NCBI GenBank assembly: GCA_019312705.1
Contig: JAFDCW010000307.1
Coordinates: 1 to 6,091, forward strand
DNA from: Deltaproteobacteria bacterium
GTDB lineage: Bacteria; Myxococcota; Polyangia; Polyangiales; B10-G4
Length of the DNA stretch: 6,091 nt
Direction of reading: 5' to 3'
Shown: positions 4,544-6,091 of the stretch, piece after piece
Numbering within the stretch: the stretch's first letter is position 1
How the letters are laid out: the number at the start of each line of letters is the position of its first letter
Made by a program: the position numbers and the translations under genes
The notes under the pieces: model-generated
Databases searched by the model: none
Seen by the model: only the letters and a program-made list of their open reading frames with translations
Told to the model about the DNA's origin: nothing

Positions 4544-5956
4544 ATGGAAAGCGTCCGAGACAAGCTCGACAAGTGGAGCCGGGAGGAACTCATCGGCCTG
4601 GTCGAGCGCATGGTCCACCGCGACTACGCCCTCGTCGCGATGATCGACACGCCGCCGCCGGGTCGCGGCCAGCGCGTCGACACGGCACAGCTCACGGAGC
4701 AGATTGACGTCGCCTTCCAACCGGCGATGAGGGGCGGCTGGCGCGAGTCCATGGCCCTGGCCCCACAGATGGAAGACATGGCGGATCTGGGGTTTCATCA
4801 CCTCGAACACGGAGAAACGGAGGCGGCCCTCGCCGCCTTCTCGACCGTGTCTACCGGCATCCTGAACCGCCTCGACCAGATCTGCGAGGACGAGTCCGAG
4901 GTCGGCATCTCGGTCGACCGTTGCATGGAAGGCCTCGAAGTGTGCCTCGGTCGGGCCGACCAAGGCAGCCGCAGAGAGGTCCTCGACGCCATTGTCGACC
5001 AGACCATCCTCGGCGCCCCCTGGGGACTCGGCCACGAGGGACGCGCCCTGCTCGCGAACCAGACCACATCAGAGGAACGCCTCCAGCTCGCCGAGGGTGT
5101 GGAGTCCCGCCTCGCCGGGGCCACCACCGAGGAGGCTCGTGAGATGCTCGGCCGGCTAGCGCTCCGGCTCCGGGGCCAGGCCGACGACACCGCACAGGTC
5201 GACAAACTCCGGCGTGCAGGAGACCGGCCCGGGCTCACCCGCGCCCTGCTGAACGCTCACCGCCCGGACGAAGCCCGGAAAGTCCTCGAGGAGGGTGACG
5301 ACGGGGCAGAGCTCGCCGAGCTCGCAGCCCTATTCACCGACCACGGCTACCTCGACCACGCGTACCACAGCCTCGAGCGCCGGCTGCGCTACCAGAGCCG
5401 CGACGATTGCGAGCTGCTGCTCCCGGTGTTTCGGTGGCTCCTCCGGCACGCGGAGGGCCAGCGGCGGGAACCCGGCTCCCGCAGCCGCTGGGCCGAAGCG
5501 ATTTTCCTGGCCGAGCCGTCAATCGACCACTGGATGCTGATGCGCGACCACGTGCCCTTCTCGAGGCGGAATGACATCCGGAGAAAGCTCGAGCTGGACC
5601 AACACTGGGAGCTCGTCACCGATATCTGCCTGGCGGAGAAGCGGTACCAATGGGCCGTCAACCGCTGGCGAGAGATCGACGACAAGACAGTCGAGGTGTG
5701 CCGCATGGGCGCCACCATCGCCGAGGGCCTCGCGGAGAAGAAGCCGAAGGTCGCCGCCAATCTTTGGCTCGGCATCGCCTATCAGATGGTCGACCATGGA
5801 GAGATCCGAGAGGCTATCGACTTCGTCACCCGCGGCCGCGATGCCCTCATCGCGGGTCGCCACCCCATCCTCGCAAAAAGGCACGTCGCATTCTCTCGGA
5901 AGCACGTCGGCGACGATCACCGGGTTGGGTTGGAGATGGAGCGCGCGGCGCTCTGA
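4544..5956 (+). CDS. Helical repeat protein resembling SWIM-associated/DUF6880-type proteins
   Basis: A 470-residue, soluble, almost wholly helical protein rich in Leu, Ala, Glu and Arg. The N-terminus (5-32, 'LDKWSREELIGLVERM') and the following segment ('RVDTAQLTEQIDVAF', then WRESMALAPQMEDM, 'HLEHGETEAALAAFSTV' at 87-102) resemble the helical region that follows the zinc finger in SWIM-domain proteins and DUF6880-type proteins; this rests on memory only. The remainder forms repeated helix pairs of TPR/solenoid type ('RPDEARKVLEEG', 'LFTDHGYLDHAYHSLERRL', 'YQMVDHGEIREAIDF'). No CxC...CxH SWIM motif, enzyme motif, signal peptide or membrane helix is seen, so a scaffold or partner-binding role is the likeliest inference. 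ATG 4544 is the natural start; the upstream AAGGG is rather distant (14 nt). The stop overlaps the start of the next ORF by one base. Confidence 0.85.
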   Translation: MESVRDKLDKWSREELIGLVERMVHRDYALVAMIDTPPPGRGQRVDTAQLTEQIDVAFQPAMRGGWRESMALAPQMEDMADLGFHHLEHGETEAALAAFSTVSTGILNRLDQICEDESEVGISVDRCMEGLEVCLGRADQGSRREVLDAIVDQTILGAPWGLGHEGRALLANQTTSEERLQLAEGVESRLAGATTEEAREMLGRLALRLRGQADDTAQVDKLRRAGDRPGLTRALLNAHRPDEARKVLEEGDDGAELAELAALFTDHGYLDHAYHSLERRLRYQSRDDCELLLPVFRWLLRHAEGQRREPGSRSRWAEAIFLAEPSIDHWMLMRDHVPFSRRNDIRRKLELDQHWELVTDICLAEKRYQWAVNRWREIDDKTVEVCRMGATIAEGLAEKKPKVAANLWLGIAYQMVDHGEIREAIDFVTRGRDALIAGRHPILAKRHVAFSRKHVGDDHRVGLEMERAAL

Positions 5957-6091
5957 TGGCACGGCCGCGAGCCGCCAGCGCGACCGCTCGGACGAAGCGG
6001 TCCGTCGCGTCACCACGCCGGCCTAGGCGCGTCGCAACTATTCCCCTCGACGACCTGGTCCGGGAGGAGGAGGGGTCTGTGAAAAAACACC
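5956..6091 (+). CDS. Start of a translationally coupled gene (partial)
   Basis: ATG 5956 shares its A with the TGA stop of the helical repeat gene (TGATG), and the frame stays open for 45 codons to the right edge. The first ~26 residues are highly basic and Ala/Ser/Pro-rich (MARPRAASATARTKRSV then PRRPRRV), followed by 'ATIPLDDLVREEEGSVKKH', which looks like the beginning of a folded domain. The overlap implies co-translation and a linked function with the upstream protein. The basic head could bind nucleic acid or be a disordered tail. Too little is present to assign a family. A start further downstream cannot be excluded, as GTG 6079 is the only later in-frame start codon. Confidence 0.55.
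   Translation, partial: MARPRAASATARTKRSVASPRRPRRVATIPLDDLVREEEGSVKKH

Noticed and set aside
4151..5035. Minus-strand 294-codon open frame
   Set aside because: It spans the end of the AbiEii-like gene, the intergenic hairpin and the start of the helical repeat gene, both well supported on the plus strand; its composition is that of a shadow.
5519..6016. Minus-strand 165-codon open frame
   Set aside because: It is antisense to the end of the helical repeat gene, with no motif or start signal of its own.

Overview
This is a high-GC bacterial window with strong G/C preference at third codon positions. The HNH protein type on the left and the AbiEii-type nucleotidyltransferase in the middle are styles common in Myxococcota (myxobacteria of the Polyangia/Sandaracinus sort). 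That placement comes from memory of protein style and is not proven. No rRNA, complete tRNA, CRISPR array or transposase is visible. The right half reads as accessory-type gene content.

Layout. (1) 1-1986, minus strand: one continuous frame encodes a large HNH endonuclease-type protein that runs off the left edge without a stop. It has two helical modules separated by a Gly-Asn/Ser/Asp repeat linker, then a clear zinc-stabilised HNH domain. A 47-bp imperfect direct repeat (41/47 identical) sits at both ends of this gene, and a sigma70-like promoter lies just upstream of it (2026-2054). (2) About 2055-2960: roughly 900 bp with no convincing intact gene. It holds a short minus-strand ORF that looks like the tail of a secreted protein, a sequence resembling the 3' end of a tRNA, several inverted repeats and a C9 tract. 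It looks like a region of decay or past insertion. (3) 2964-3632, plus strand: an uncharacterised helical protein ending in a long terminator-like hairpin. Its central 'GFNSF' segment resembles the helical modules of the HNH protein. (4) 3703-4484, plus strand: an AbiEii/AbiGii-type nucleotidyltransferase without a recognisable AbiEi antitoxin next to it. Its first ~20 codons are out of frame across a T7 run, and its core looks internally shortened. (5) 4544-5956, plus strand: a 470-residue all-helical repeat protein resembling the helical part of SWIM zinc-finger/DUF6880-type proteins. Its stop overlaps by one base (TGATG) with the start of a further ORF that runs off the right edge.

How they work together. 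The HNH gene is divergent from the plus-strand genes and has its own promoter. The helical gene, the AbiEii-like gene and the helical repeat gene share a strand but are separated by hairpins (3632-3682 and 4487-4515), so they are probably not one tight operon. The only clear translational coupling is between the helical repeat protein and the truncated ORF at the right edge. That pair is the best candidate here for an undescribed two-gene unit, but its partner is mostly outside the window.
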